In this document: positions 1 to 7,483 of the stretch, in pieces
Position numbering within the stretch: position 1 is the first letter of the stretch
Layout: the number at the start of each line of letters is the position of its first letter
NCBI GenBank assembly: GCA_947170465.1
Contig: CAMVTS010000008.1
Location: 1 to 60,409 of the forward strand
Reading direction: 5' to 3'
DNA length: 60,409 bases
From: an uncultured Clostridia bacterium
GTDB taxonomy: Bacteria > Bacillota > Clostridia > Oscillospirales > Acutalibacteraceae
The notes under the pieces: generated by a model
The model's database searches: none
Told to the model about the DNA's origin: nothing
Seen by the model: the letters and a program-made list of their open reading frames with translations, nothing else
Program-made: the position numbers and the translations under genes

Positions 1-66
1 GTAATCCCTTACCGGCTGCAAGGGCTTTACCCGACTAAATATATTGTAACAGGAGGCTGTATTTTT

Positions 67-1221
67 ATGATAATCAAAAAAAAAATAAGTTTGGTGCTCT
101 CTCTTGTAATGCTATTGTCATCGGGATGTGGATTAAGCGGTGTTTCGTCAAACACGGAAAACGTATCAGTTGAACAGGAGAAATCGACAGGAGCTACTTC
201 ACTTGTTGAAGAATCAACCTATGAACAAGAAACAACTAATTCAAGAATCGAATTACCTTCAAAGGATAAATTAACACCATATGAACAGCAATTGCTACTA
301 TATGTTAATAGAGGTTTTTCACTTTCACATGAAGATCGAACCATTTACTATCTCGGGAAGCCCATCGCAAAGAACGTATCAATATGTGTAGATAATACAA
401 TAACTACTGGAAAATGGTTATGGACAGTTACAGATGATTTTTGTGTTTATTATCGTGGCGATAATATAAATGAACCCGGACATGAAGAATCAGCAAAATG
501 GTTAAAAAAATATGATATCAAAACTGGTGAGGATCAACAATTGCGCGAATGGTCGGAATTAGAGAAATACGGCGACGGAAGATTAATTATAAGCGATGGA
601 AAAAACATATTTATTGTTTTTAAAGGTGCAGATAGATATAACTTTGTTCAAATAGACGAAAAAGGAAATGACTCTTTACTATCAACAGTAAATGACAATA
701 TATACGACATCATTGACTGGGTAAGTTATGATCCAACAGGTAAAGAATATCAGTTTTATGTATATGGGGAAAAACCACATCATGAAAACTCCTTAAGTGT
801 TGATTATAAACAAAAGTACATGATTGATTTCAGGACAGGAAAAAAAGAACTGATAGAAGACTTAAAGAAAGAAATTGGTGATATTTGGATTCCATGGAAT
901 GATTTAATGCCCAATAATAAACGTTACTATGCTATTATAATTTCCGAAGAAGATGAATTAACAGGATATAATCACAAGGGGTGGGATTTTTATGAGTATG
1001 ATAAAGAAACAGGAAACAGTCAATTAATCGGAAGATACATGGACGAAGAAATTGATAAGATAGAAGAAAGAAACAAGTCTTCGATAAAAGATATATCCTT
1101 TGTAACAGAAAAATATATCTTCACTTGGGGAATTGCCATTGATCTTAAAGACGGTAAATTATATGCCGAGAATGAAGTAAGTGATGTTATTAGAGATATT
1201 TTGAAATATAAATTGACGTAA
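67..1221 (+). CDS. AT-rich secreted lipoprotein of unknown function
   Basis: The 384-residue product starts with a basic segment, a hydrophobic stretch and a lipobox-like LSSGC (Cys about residue 21), so it should be an exported lipoprotein. A Ser/Thr/Glu-rich linker follows. The rest has recurring short strands such as YDIKTGE, DFRTGKKE and YDKETGNS, the look of a beta-propeller-like fold, but I do not recognise the family. AGGAGG at 52-57 sits 9 bases before the ATG. The gene is clearly richer in A and T than everything to its right and favours A/T-ending codons, which suggests it was acquired by transfer. No partner gene is visible; the next gene is convergent. Confidence 0.8.
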   Translation: MIIKKKISLVLSLVMLLSSGCGLSGVSSNTENVSVEQEKSTGATSLVEESTYEQETTNSRIELPSKDKLTPYEQQLLLYVNRGFSLSHEDRTIYYLGKPIAKNVSICVDNTITTGKWLWTVTDDFCVYYRGDNINEPGHEESAKWLKKYDIKTGEDQQLREWSELEKYGDGRLIISDGKNIFIVFKGADRYNFVQIDEKGNDSLLSTVNDNIYDIIDWVSYDPTGKEYQFYVYGEKPHHENSLSVDYKQKYMIDFRTGKKELIEDLKKEIGDIWIPWNDLMPNNKRYYAIIISEEDELTGYNHKGWDFYEYDKETGNSQLIGRYMDEEIDKIEERNKSSIKDISFVTEKYIFTWGIAIDLKDGKLYAENEVSDVIRDILKYKLT

Positions 1222-1424
1222 ATGTGGGTGTATCCCAAATTCTGTGTAAAATCCGAAAAAAGGTACAAAATAGAGCGAAAATGATTTAGCAAAGAGAGGT
1301 CAGCACCGGTCTCCCTTGTCAGAAGTATAAACGGGAAACGAGTTGTACGTTAAGGACTGCGAAGTAAGCCGTTGTTCATTGCATGGACTTCATGAGTATC
1401 TCAATCATCTTAATTCAAAAACTT
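1222..1424. other. non-coding junction between AT-rich and normal DNA
   Basis: No credible gene is seen here. The composition changes from AT-rich to the window norm. The segment at 1222-1250 (TGGGTGTATCCCAAATTCTG) resembles, from memory, the end of an IS256/mutator-type element, but there is no transposase and no matching inverted copy in the window, so this is only a possible scar. Confidence 0.3.
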
Positions 1425-2327
1425 TCATTTATGTATATTTGCCATGAAATTCAGGGCGTAATTCGTCGCCTGGTCGTGGTGTTCTCCCGAAAAGCCGTGT
1501 CCGGCACCTTCTATCAGGTGGTATTCCGCGTCAGGATAGGACTGCGCTGCGGATTCGGAGCTTTGCGGCGTAACCAGGCCGTCCTCGCTGCCCTGCAAAA
1601 TCAAAACGGGCTTGGTGAAGTTCTGCAAATCGCCGCGCACGTCGGCTTCCGCCATGTCTTTGAAAAAACGCCTGCCGACGATAATGGAACCGACCTGATT
1701 TTCCTCCGGCATATCCTCGCTGTACTGCGCGCCCAGTGCAACCATGCCAAACGCCGGATAGAGCAGAATCAGTCCGGCGACCTCGTCCTGACGGTGCAGT
1801 CCGGCAATAGCGGTCACCAAACCGCCCTGACTGCCTCCCTGCAAATAAATATGGTCGTTATCGACGAAATCCCAGCTTTTGACCGCGTCGAGAATCGCTT
1901 CCACATCGGAAACCTCGGTCATCACCGACATGTCGGTGCTCTTGCCGTCGCTGCGGTTTTCATTGTTCGCGTTGCTGCCGCCGCGGAAATCCCAGGTATA
2001 GACCGCAAAACCGCGCGGCGCGTATTTCCGGGCGTAGGACGCGCCGGATTCGTGATTGGCGCCCATGCCGTGAGAGGTCAGCACCAGCGGCACCTTGCCG
2101 TCCTTCTTGGGCAGATAGAGTTCTCCCCAGATTTTTTCACCGTTATTATTGACCGTCATCTCGCGCACGTCGTATTCATAGCGCTTGTTCAAATCAATAC
2201 CGCTGCTTTCTGCAGCTGCCGTCTGAACAGTCGTGCTTGTCTGAGAGGACGAGCTTGTCGTCTGAACACAGCCTGCCAGCATGGAAATTGTCAGCAAAGC
2301 AGCGCAAAAAACAGTCATTCTTTTCAT
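1425..2327 (-). CDS. alpha/beta hydrolase lipoprotein (dienelactone hydrolase / esterase-like)
   Basis: The 300-residue product has a signal peptide with lipobox LAGC and a Ser/Thr/Gln-rich linker, then an alpha/beta hydrolase domain. Visible elements are the oxyanion region TSHGMG, the nucleophile elbow GGSQGG, an acid-loop Asp in GSEDGLV and a catalytic His in GAGHGF. It is probably a surface-anchored esterase or peptidase of the S9/dienelactone group; the substrate cannot be told from sequence. The ATG at 2327 is chosen because GGGAGGAAT lies just upstream and the signal peptide begins MKRM; an in-frame extension to 2384 would run through the promoter. It is divergent from the DUF4230-like gene. 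Confidence 0.85.
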   Translation of the reverse strand: MKRMTVFCAALLTISMLAGCVQTTSSSSQTSTTVQTAAAESSGIDLNKRYEYDVREMTVNNNGEKIWGELYLPKKDGKVPLVLTSHGMGANHESGASYARKYAPRGFAVYTWDFRGGSNANNENRSDGKSTDMSVMTEVSDVEAILDAVKSWDFVDNDHIYLQGGSQGGLVTAIAGLHRQDEVAGLILLYPAFGMVALGAQYSEDMPEENQVGSIIVGRRFFKDMAEADVRGDLQNFTKPVLILQGSEDGLVTPQSSESAAQSYPDAEYHLIEGAGHGFSGEHHDQATNYALNFMANIHK

Positions 2328-2354
2328 GGGTATTCCTCCCTTGTTTTTTCTATT

Positions 2355-2384
2355 ATTATAGCAAAATGTTATCGCCGCCGTCAA
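2355..2384 (-). promoter_or_regulatory. promoter of the alpha/beta hydrolase gene
   Basis: On the minus strand a -35 TTGACG (2379-2384) and -10 TATAAT (2355-2360) are separated by 18 bases, upstream of the GGGAGG ribosome site. Confidence 0.65.
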
Positions 2385-2396
2385 TGATATTTTCTG

Positions 2397-2425
2397 TTGA
2401 AAAAAGTCGAACGGTATGTTAGAAT
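2397..2425 (+). promoter_or_regulatory. promoter of the DUF4230-like gene
   Basis: TTGAAA (2397-2402), 17-base spacer, TAGAAT (2420-2425). It lies just before the AGGAGG site of the gene at 2447. Confidence 0.65.
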
Positions 2426-2446
2426 ATAAAAAAGGAGGTTATGCTC

Positions 2447-3163
2447 ATGCAGAACACGCAACGCGCGCAATCCGGCGGCGTACTCAAACGGATTCTGATG
2501 ATTCTGGCGATTGTGGTTCTCGCCGCGTTATTATTTGGCATTGTCAGCTGCGTGGCTGTGCCGGTGATGGTACAGCAGGGGGTGCAGAAACAGCTTGACT
2601 CGCTTGTGACGAAGCAGGCGACGCTCACCTCGGAAACGCTGATGTCAACGCTGGAATCCGCAAGCGAAATGGTGACCTCCAAAATGACGATGATGGGGTG
2701 TGTGGAATATGACGATGAAGGCGTGCCGGTGCTGACAAAGGGTAACTTTGTGATGATTTACAAGGCGACCGTCAAGGCAGGCGTGAACGTCAAGGAAATC
2801 AAAACCGTCATTGACAACAGCGAACGCGTGGTCTATATTTATGTGCCTGACGCGGAGGTGCTCGACGTGAAGGTGATTCCGGATTCGGTCAAATATTACG
2901 ACAAATCATTTGTGCTCTTTAACGGAGACTCCATGGAGGACAGCCTGAGAGCGCAGCAACAGGCAGAAGAGGACGCCAAAACGGAGGCACTGGGTACCGG
3001 TATTCTGGATGCTGCCAACAAACAGTCCGAAACACTTGTCAAAGGTATTTTACAGGGCGTGACAGAGGGCTATGAAATGAAGTTCATGCGGACGCTGGAG
3101 TCCATCAACAGCAAGGCAGCCGAGATTCAGGCGAATCAGGCGACAAAGGATAACATACAATAG
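2447..3163 (+). CDS. DUF4230-like membrane-anchored protein
   Basis: The 238-residue product has one N-terminal membrane segment (about residues 14-35, followed by a small-residue and proline stretch) and an extracytoplasmic domain resembling DUF4230: an alpha/beta region with KATVKAGVNVKEI and YIYVPDAEVL, then a long helical C-terminus rich in Ala, Glu and Gln. Its role is unknown. The second ATG at 2447 is chosen because AGGAGG at 2433-2438 is 8 bases away, whereas the ATG at 2441 is only 2 bases away. It ends at a strong terminator shared with the convergent dynamin operon. Confidence 0.75.
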   Translation: MQNTQRAQSGGVLKRILMILAIVVLAALLFGIVSCVAVPVMVQQGVQKQLDSLVTKQATLTSETLMSTLESASEMVTSKMTMMGCVEYDDEGVPVLTKGNFVMIYKATVKAGVNVKEIKTVIDNSERVVYIYVPDAEVLDVKVIPDSVKYYDKSFVLFNGDSMEDSLRAQQQAEEDAKTEALGTGILDAANKQSETLVKGILQGVTEGYEMKFMRTLESINSKAAEIQANQATKDNIQ

Positions 3164-3167
3164 CAAC

Positions 3168-3200
3168 AAAGCCGTCATCACAAAGATGACGGCTTTTTCG
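3168..3200 (+). terminator. bidirectional rho-independent terminator
   Basis: A 12-base stem AAAGCCGTCATC / GATGACGGCTTT (3168-3179 and 3185-3196) with a 5-base loop and a T-run. It lies between convergent genes, and the flanking A and T tracts let it serve both strands. Confidence 0.85.
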
Positions 3201-3212
3201 ATTCAATAACCA

Positions 3213-4898
3213 CTATCCCTGGTGAATTTCCTGAATCAGGGTTCGGCAGTCGGCGAGGATTTTGCGCAGGGCTGCCGCTTTTTCATTCTGGCGTGCGTTG
3301 GTAGAACGAATGATTTCAATTTTTTCGTCGAGTTCGGAAATGACCTGACCGAGCGCCGCTTCAAGCTGACCCTCGACAAAGCTCCTGCCGAAATCGAGAA
3401 GCTCGCCGGCGAAACCGTTGAACTCGGAACGGACATTCTGCTGGAAGGTTTTCAGCTCGCGGCGATGGGCTTCCGCGTCGTAGTCGTCCTTGAGCTGCAT
3501 GCCGATATCAAGCGCCACGCCGAGGACATCCATCACCTGACCGACGCGCATGAAGCCCTTGGCGATTTTCTCCGCCTGCCAGGGCTTGAAGGTAAGGTTG
3601 AACGCCTTGCCGATGTCGAGCACCGCTTTATGGACGTTGCCTCCGGAATAGCAGGCGAGCTTGATGCCGCCGGCGTTCTCGGGATTGACGGCGTTCTGCA
3701 CCAGAATGTCACCGACGTTCTTCATGAAGCCGCCGGCATTGACAAGCAGGCTGCGGATATTCTCAGGCAGAGTGCCGATGTTGCTTTCCAGACGCGATTT
3801 GAGGTGCATGGAAAACGCAGAGCTGTCCGCTTCGGCGATATCCTGCTGCACGTCGGAAAGCCCTTGGCGCAGTATACGCTCTGCTTCCTCCCGGCAGTCG
3901 GTGGCGGCGACGTTGGCTTCCTCAATTTTCGCGCCGAGCCTGGTTTCGAGCTCCTCCGGATTCTCGCTGTCGGAGACCATTTCGGCGGCGTCAAGTCCAG
4001 CCTCTCGAATCCGGCAGGATGCCTTGAAGAACACGCTGCGCACATCACGGCGCAGACGGCTCCTCGCGTCCGCGAGCATGTAGCGCTGCTGGACATAGCT
4101 TTCCTCAAGGGCGTTGATATCCTCATTCTCGGACTTGATTTCCAGCGAGGAAATCGCCTTTTGCAGCACATCCTCTATCTGGTACAGCTCGGTCGTCAGG
4201 CGCGAGGTGTAGCCCTTCTGAACGACAAAGCGGTTGATGGTGCTGACAAATTCCGCGCAGCCGCTGCGCTGCATGAGTCTGGCGGCACGCTCCGGTGACG
4301 TCTGCATCCGCGCCACGCCGTCGAGGTAGGATTTCGCGTCGAGAAAGCACAAATCAAGCTCCTCCGGCGTATAGGGCGCAATCACCTTGGCGATATCGCC
4401 GCGGATAATCGCCTGCTGATGGGGCGTGTTGCCCTCGGCGGTCATCTGCATTTTGTTGACGGCAAGAATCATCTCGTTCGCCTTGTCGTTGTCAATGGCG
4501 AGCTTGCGGAAATGCGCCGCGATATTCGCGTCAAACATCTGGCTGGTGACAACGAAAACCAGGATATCCGCCGCCGCAATCGCGCGGTAGGAAATTTCGT
4601 CATGGTCGGGGCGCTGCTCGGTATGAATACCGGGGGTATCGGTAATCAGAATTCCGTTCCACAGGAAGGTGCTCGTCTGCTGGGTGGTGATGCCCGCGCC
4701 GACGGGAATATCGTCCCTGCCGGTCAGCATGCGCAGAATCGTCGATTTGCCGGCGCTGTACTGTCCGACAAACACCATATTCAGCGGACGGTTTTCCTCG
4801 GTCTTTGGCGGAAGCCGGTATTCGGTGCCGGCGAGCTCGTGCTCAGCCGTCGAACGGATATCGAGTATTTTCTGAGAGTATTCCGCGATTTTCAGCAT
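3213..4898 (-). CDS. dynamin-like GTPase (second of a pair, LeoA-like size)
   Basis: The 561-residue product has a G domain near the N-terminus: P-loop GQYSAGKS (residues 45-52), a switch I threonine in GITTQQTS, DTPG (87-90) and NKMQ (148-151) as the base-recognition motif. The remaining ~400 residues are predicted helical, with a small-residue hydrophobic stretch near residues 380-460 that could contact membrane. This is the architecture of bacterial dynamin-like proteins, which act on membranes by GTP-driven assembly. The length is close to that of E. coli LeoA as I remember it. The gene starts 12 bases after the stop of another dynamin-like gene, and GAGGTGAAACC precedes its ATG. The two products probably act together. 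Confidence 0.85.
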   Translation of the reverse strand: MLKIAEYSQKILDIRSTAEHELAGTEYRLPPKTEENRPLNMVFVGQYSAGKSTILRMLTGRDDIPVGAGITTQQTSTFLWNGILITDTPGIHTEQRPDHDEISYRAIAAADILVFVVTSQMFDANIAAHFRKLAIDNDKANEMILAVNKMQMTAEGNTPHQQAIIRGDIAKVIAPYTPEELDLCFLDAKSYLDGVARMQTSPERAARLMQRSGCAEFVSTINRFVVQKGYTSRLTTELYQIEDVLQKAISSLEIKSENEDINALEESYVQQRYMLADARSRLRRDVRSVFFKASCRIREAGLDAAEMVSDSENPEELETRLGAKIEEANVAATDCREEAERILRQGLSDVQQDIAEADSSAFSMHLKSRLESNIGTLPENIRSLLVNAGGFMKNVGDILVQNAVNPENAGGIKLACYSGGNVHKAVLDIGKAFNLTFKPWQAEKIAKGFMRVGQVMDVLGVALDIGMQLKDDYDAEAHRRELKTFQQNVRSEFNGFAGELLDFGRSFVEGQLEAALGQVISELDEKIEIIRSTNARQNEKAAALRKILADCRTLIQEIHQG

Positions 4899-4910
4899 GG
4901 TTTCACCTCG

Positions 4911-6995
4911 TTATTCTTTGGTAATCATGATTTCGCAAAGCTGCTGCGCGAGCTTGGCGCGGTTGATAAAATAGGGGTTATCGCTCTCCTTGAGAACGGC
5001 GGTTGTCACGCCGCCGACGCCCTCGCGAATGGTGAACGCGTCTGTACCGAGCATTTTGCGCAGCAATTCTACCCGGTCGTTGGTAAAAATATAAAAAAGG
5101 ATACGCGCGCCGAGTAAATCGCTCAGCGCCTGGCGCTTGTCCGCCGGAAAGGTGACGTTGGGCGCGAGCACAATCGCACATTCGGCTCCCGGCACCATTG
5201 CCGCGTCGTGAATCCGCATGGAAAGCGCCGGACTGCCGAGGAGATTGAGCGCCTCCTGCAGCAATTGACGGTGGAGCTTTTTCAGCGTTCCGCCCAGCCG
5301 CCACGCCAGCTTGTTCTGGGTAGAGGCAAGTCCGGCGACGACCCCGCTCACGCCGCTGAGGTCGTCGATAAGCAGATTGAGCTTGTCAAGCAGCTCACGC
5401 AGACTTTTTTCAAGAGAAGCCCGGTAGCCGGCACAGATTTCGTTGATATGATGGCGCAGCTGCTCTTCGATTTCAGCCTTTGCGCCGGCTTCTATTTTGG
5501 ATTTTTCAGGGAGAAAGCCGCCGAGAAATTCCTTGAAGATACCAATTCCCAGCGCCGCCAGCAACAGTACCGGCGCAGCCGGAGTAAATATCAGAGCGGC
5601 TATCGTCAGACCGCCGCCGATAGCAATCATCGACCAGTCAAAGGTATGGCGCACGTCGAGTATACGGCGGCTTTTGAGGGTGACGTCCGTGGAATAGGAT
5701 ACCGCGAATTCCAGCTCCTTTCCCATGGAGCGCGTCAGCTCATGGATTTCGCCCTCTGCTTCCTCGGTCAGCTCACGCACCAGCTCTTTTCCGCGAGCAT
5801 CGAGCTTGAGTCCCTTGAGATAGTCGCGCCATTTAGCGTTGAGGTCTTTACTGCTGAGATTACGCGCCGCAAAACCGGAGGCTTCGGCGTACAGCTGGCT
5901 TTTCAGGTCAGCCGTGTCGCTGACAATGCGCTCAAACGCGCTCTTTTCGAAGCGCTCTATCCATTTGAGAAGCGATTTTTGCTTGTCGGCTATCATTTCC
6001 GCCTGTAGGCTGTTGCGGCAGCTTTGCTCCAGCAGCAGCTCTGTGGCGCTGCCGACCGGCGCGGCTACCGCGTCGATAAAGGTCTTGCCGCGGTAAAACT
6101 CGCCGCGCGTCGCGACGCGTTCCGCAATCGTGCCGGTGAGAAAATCTATCCGGCTCGCCTGTGTGAGCAGCTGCTTCTTGACCGGGTCTGTCGTCTGCTG
6201 CGCCAGAAACGCCGCGCGCAGGTGGGCAAAAGCAAAGGGAACGGTACTCCAGTCCTGTCCGGCTAAGGCGCCGTAGGCGATAAGCTGACGGCGGATTTCC
6301 TCCAGACGGGGGAGCTGAAAAGCCTCCTCGATATCCTCGGTAAGATACTGCGGCTCCTCGTTCAAATCCACACTCGCCTTGACGTTAATCACGCAGAGCA
6401 CCGGCTTGCCAAGCTCCAAAATGGCACGGAAGCACTCCGCCTCCTGCGACTGTACGCCGTCGTCAGTCATCAGGAACAGTATCATATCGGCGTTCTTTGC
6501 CGCCGAGAATGCGACGTCCTCATCCTTTTTGCCGTCAAACGCGCCGATGCCGGGCACGTCCGTGATGCTCAATCCGTTCCATTCGTAGGTGCGGATATCG
6601 CGCGTCTTGCGCTGGGCGCCGTTGCCGATTGCCTTGCCGTCGCCATGAGTGAGCACCTCCATCAGCGTGGATTTGCCTGCCATTGTTCTGCCGAACAGGG
6701 TGATATTGAATTGGCTGAGATTGTTTTTCAGCTGCCGCAGCTCCTCGCGCGAGCTGTCGCTCACCTTGTCAAACGCTCTGGCGATATCCTTTATCTGGCG
6801 GACAAGGGTGTGGTTCAGCTCCGAAAGATAGGCTGAACTACCGCTCAGCCGCCTGACAGACTGCTCAGTTTCATTACGCGCCAGCCGCAGGACGCGCTCG
6901 ATTTCGCCAAGCTGCGCGTCCGCGTTTTCATAGCCGCACAGGGCGCTCTGCCTGCACCGCGCCAACGCTTCATTCAAATCGTAACGGTTTTCCAT
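4911..6995 (-). CDS. dynamin-like GTPase (first of a pair)
   Basis: The 694-residue product starts with ~95 residues of helix, then a G domain: P-loop GRTMAGKST (residues 102-110), DVPGIG (146-151) and a degenerate base-recognition motif (INVKASVD instead of NKxD). A long helical region follows, and a strongly hydrophobic segment near residues 455-495 (MIAIGGGLTIAALIF and onward) probably inserts in or lies on the membrane, as the paddle does in other bacterial dynamins. It is first in a two-gene operon with another dynamin-like protein behind a perfect consensus promoter. Paired bacterial dynamins have been linked to membrane repair, vesicle release and phage tolerance; the role here is inference. 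Confidence 0.85.
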   Translation of the reverse strand: MENRYDLNEALARCRQSALCGYENADAQLGEIERVLRLARNETEQSVRRLSGSSAYLSELNHTLVRQIKDIARAFDKVSDSSREELRQLKNNLSQFNITLFGRTMAGKSTLMEVLTHGDGKAIGNGAQRKTRDIRTYEWNGLSITDVPGIGAFDGKKDEDVAFSAAKNADMILFLMTDDGVQSQEAECFRAILELGKPVLCVINVKASVDLNEEPQYLTEDIEEAFQLPRLEEIRRQLIAYGALAGQDWSTVPFAFAHLRAAFLAQQTTDPVKKQLLTQASRIDFLTGTIAERVATRGEFYRGKTFIDAVAAPVGSATELLLEQSCRNSLQAEMIADKQKSLLKWIERFEKSAFERIVSDTADLKSQLYAEASGFAARNLSSKDLNAKWRDYLKGLKLDARGKELVRELTEEAEGEIHELTRSMGKELEFAVSYSTDVTLKSRRILDVRHTFDWSMIAIGGGLTIAALIFTPAAPVLLLAALGIGIFKEFLGGFLPEKSKIEAGAKAEIEEQLRHHINEICAGYRASLEKSLRELLDKLNLLIDDLSGVSGVVAGLASTQNKLAWRLGGTLKKLHRQLLQEALNLLGSPALSMRIHDAAMVPGAECAIVLAPNVTFPADKRQALSDLLGARILFYIFTNDRVELLRKMLGTDAFTIREGVGGVTTAVLKESDNPYFINRAKLAQQLCEIMITKE

Positions 6996-7024
6996 GGCAT
7001 TTTCTCCGATAATAATCTGATTTC

Positions 7025-7053
7025 ATTATAACGGTTTGCTTTGACGGTGTCAA
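7025..7053 (-). promoter_or_regulatory. perfect consensus promoter of the dynamin pair
   Basis: On the minus strand TTGACA (7048-7053), exactly 17 bases, TATAAT (7025-7030). Both hexamers match the sigma-A consensus completely. The -35 sits inside an inverted repeat (7041-7063), so the promoter is probably repressed by a DNA-binding protein under normal conditions. Confidence 0.8.
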
Positions 7054-7063
7054 CTGCCGTCAA
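7041..7063. promoter_or_regulatory. operator-like dyad over the dynamin -35
   Basis: TTGACGG (7041-7047) and CCGTCAA (7057-7063) form a perfect 7-base inverted repeat around a 9-base centre that contains the -35. This is the usual position of a repressor operator. The regulator is not identified. Confidence 0.5.
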
Positions 7064-7066
7064 AAG

Positions 7067-7096
7067 GAAAACCGTCCCGATTTTTGACGGGACGGT
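7067..7096 (-). terminator. terminator of the dockerin-only gene
   Basis: ACCGTCCCG (7071-7079) and CGGGACGGT (7088-7096) form a 9-base stem. Reading the minus strand, it is followed by TTTCCTTTT. Confidence 0.75.
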
Positions 7097-7109
7097 ATGT
7101 GTGGTTTTA

Positions 7110-7472
7110 TCAGCAAGGTATGAACGGCAACTCATATTCGTCGCGCGTTGGCACCTGTTCATTGACGCGCTCGCCGATGTGGCTTTCATTCTCCGCTTCT
7201 ACCAGATAGCGCTGGATTTTGGTGACGTCGGCAACATCCAGTCCGTTGCCGTCCACGTCTCCGCGCTTGGCGATAGAGCCGTCCGCGTCGGTTGTCATCT
7301 GGGCGATGAGCATCTGAATCGTGGTAGCGTCAGCGATATCTACCTTGTCGTCGCCGTTCGCGTCGCCGCGGATATAACCGGTCGCAGCGGTAACTGCAGG
7401 CAGCATGGACATCATGACAACTGCTGCAACCATACTGATGAAAATGCTAAGAAATACTGTTTTCTTTTTCAT
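7110..7472 (-). CDS. secreted dockerin-only protein
   Basis: The 120-residue product has a signal peptide (about residues 1-30, ending VTAA) followed almost at once by a dockerin duplet and a short tail ending in Cys. The first calcium loop is DANGDDKVDIAD with ADATTIQ as recognition positions; the second, DVDGNGLDVAD, is one residue shorter than the usual 12. No catalytic or binding domain is present. Dockerins bind cohesins on scaffoldins, so this protein could cap or compete for cohesins or connect through its tail. AGGAGAAGTAT precedes the ATG. It begins 11 bases after the stop of the HD-GYP gene and is probably co-transcribed with it. Confidence 0.85.
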   Translation of the reverse strand: MKKKTVFLSIFISMVAAVVMMSMLPAVTAATGYIRGDANGDDKVDIADATTIQMLIAQMTTDADGSIAKRGDVDGNGLDVADVTKIQRYLVEAENESHIGERVNEQVPTRDEYELPFIPC

Positions 7473-7483
7473 ATACTTCTCCT

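Noticed and set aside
1..66. Small hairpin CCCTT/AAGGG considered as an attachment site
   Set aside because: No matching copy or integrase is in the window, and the stem is only five bases.
1383..2387. 334-codon plus-strand frame
   Set aside because: Antisense to the alpha/beta hydrolase, whose motifs are clear; it also covers both divergent promoters.
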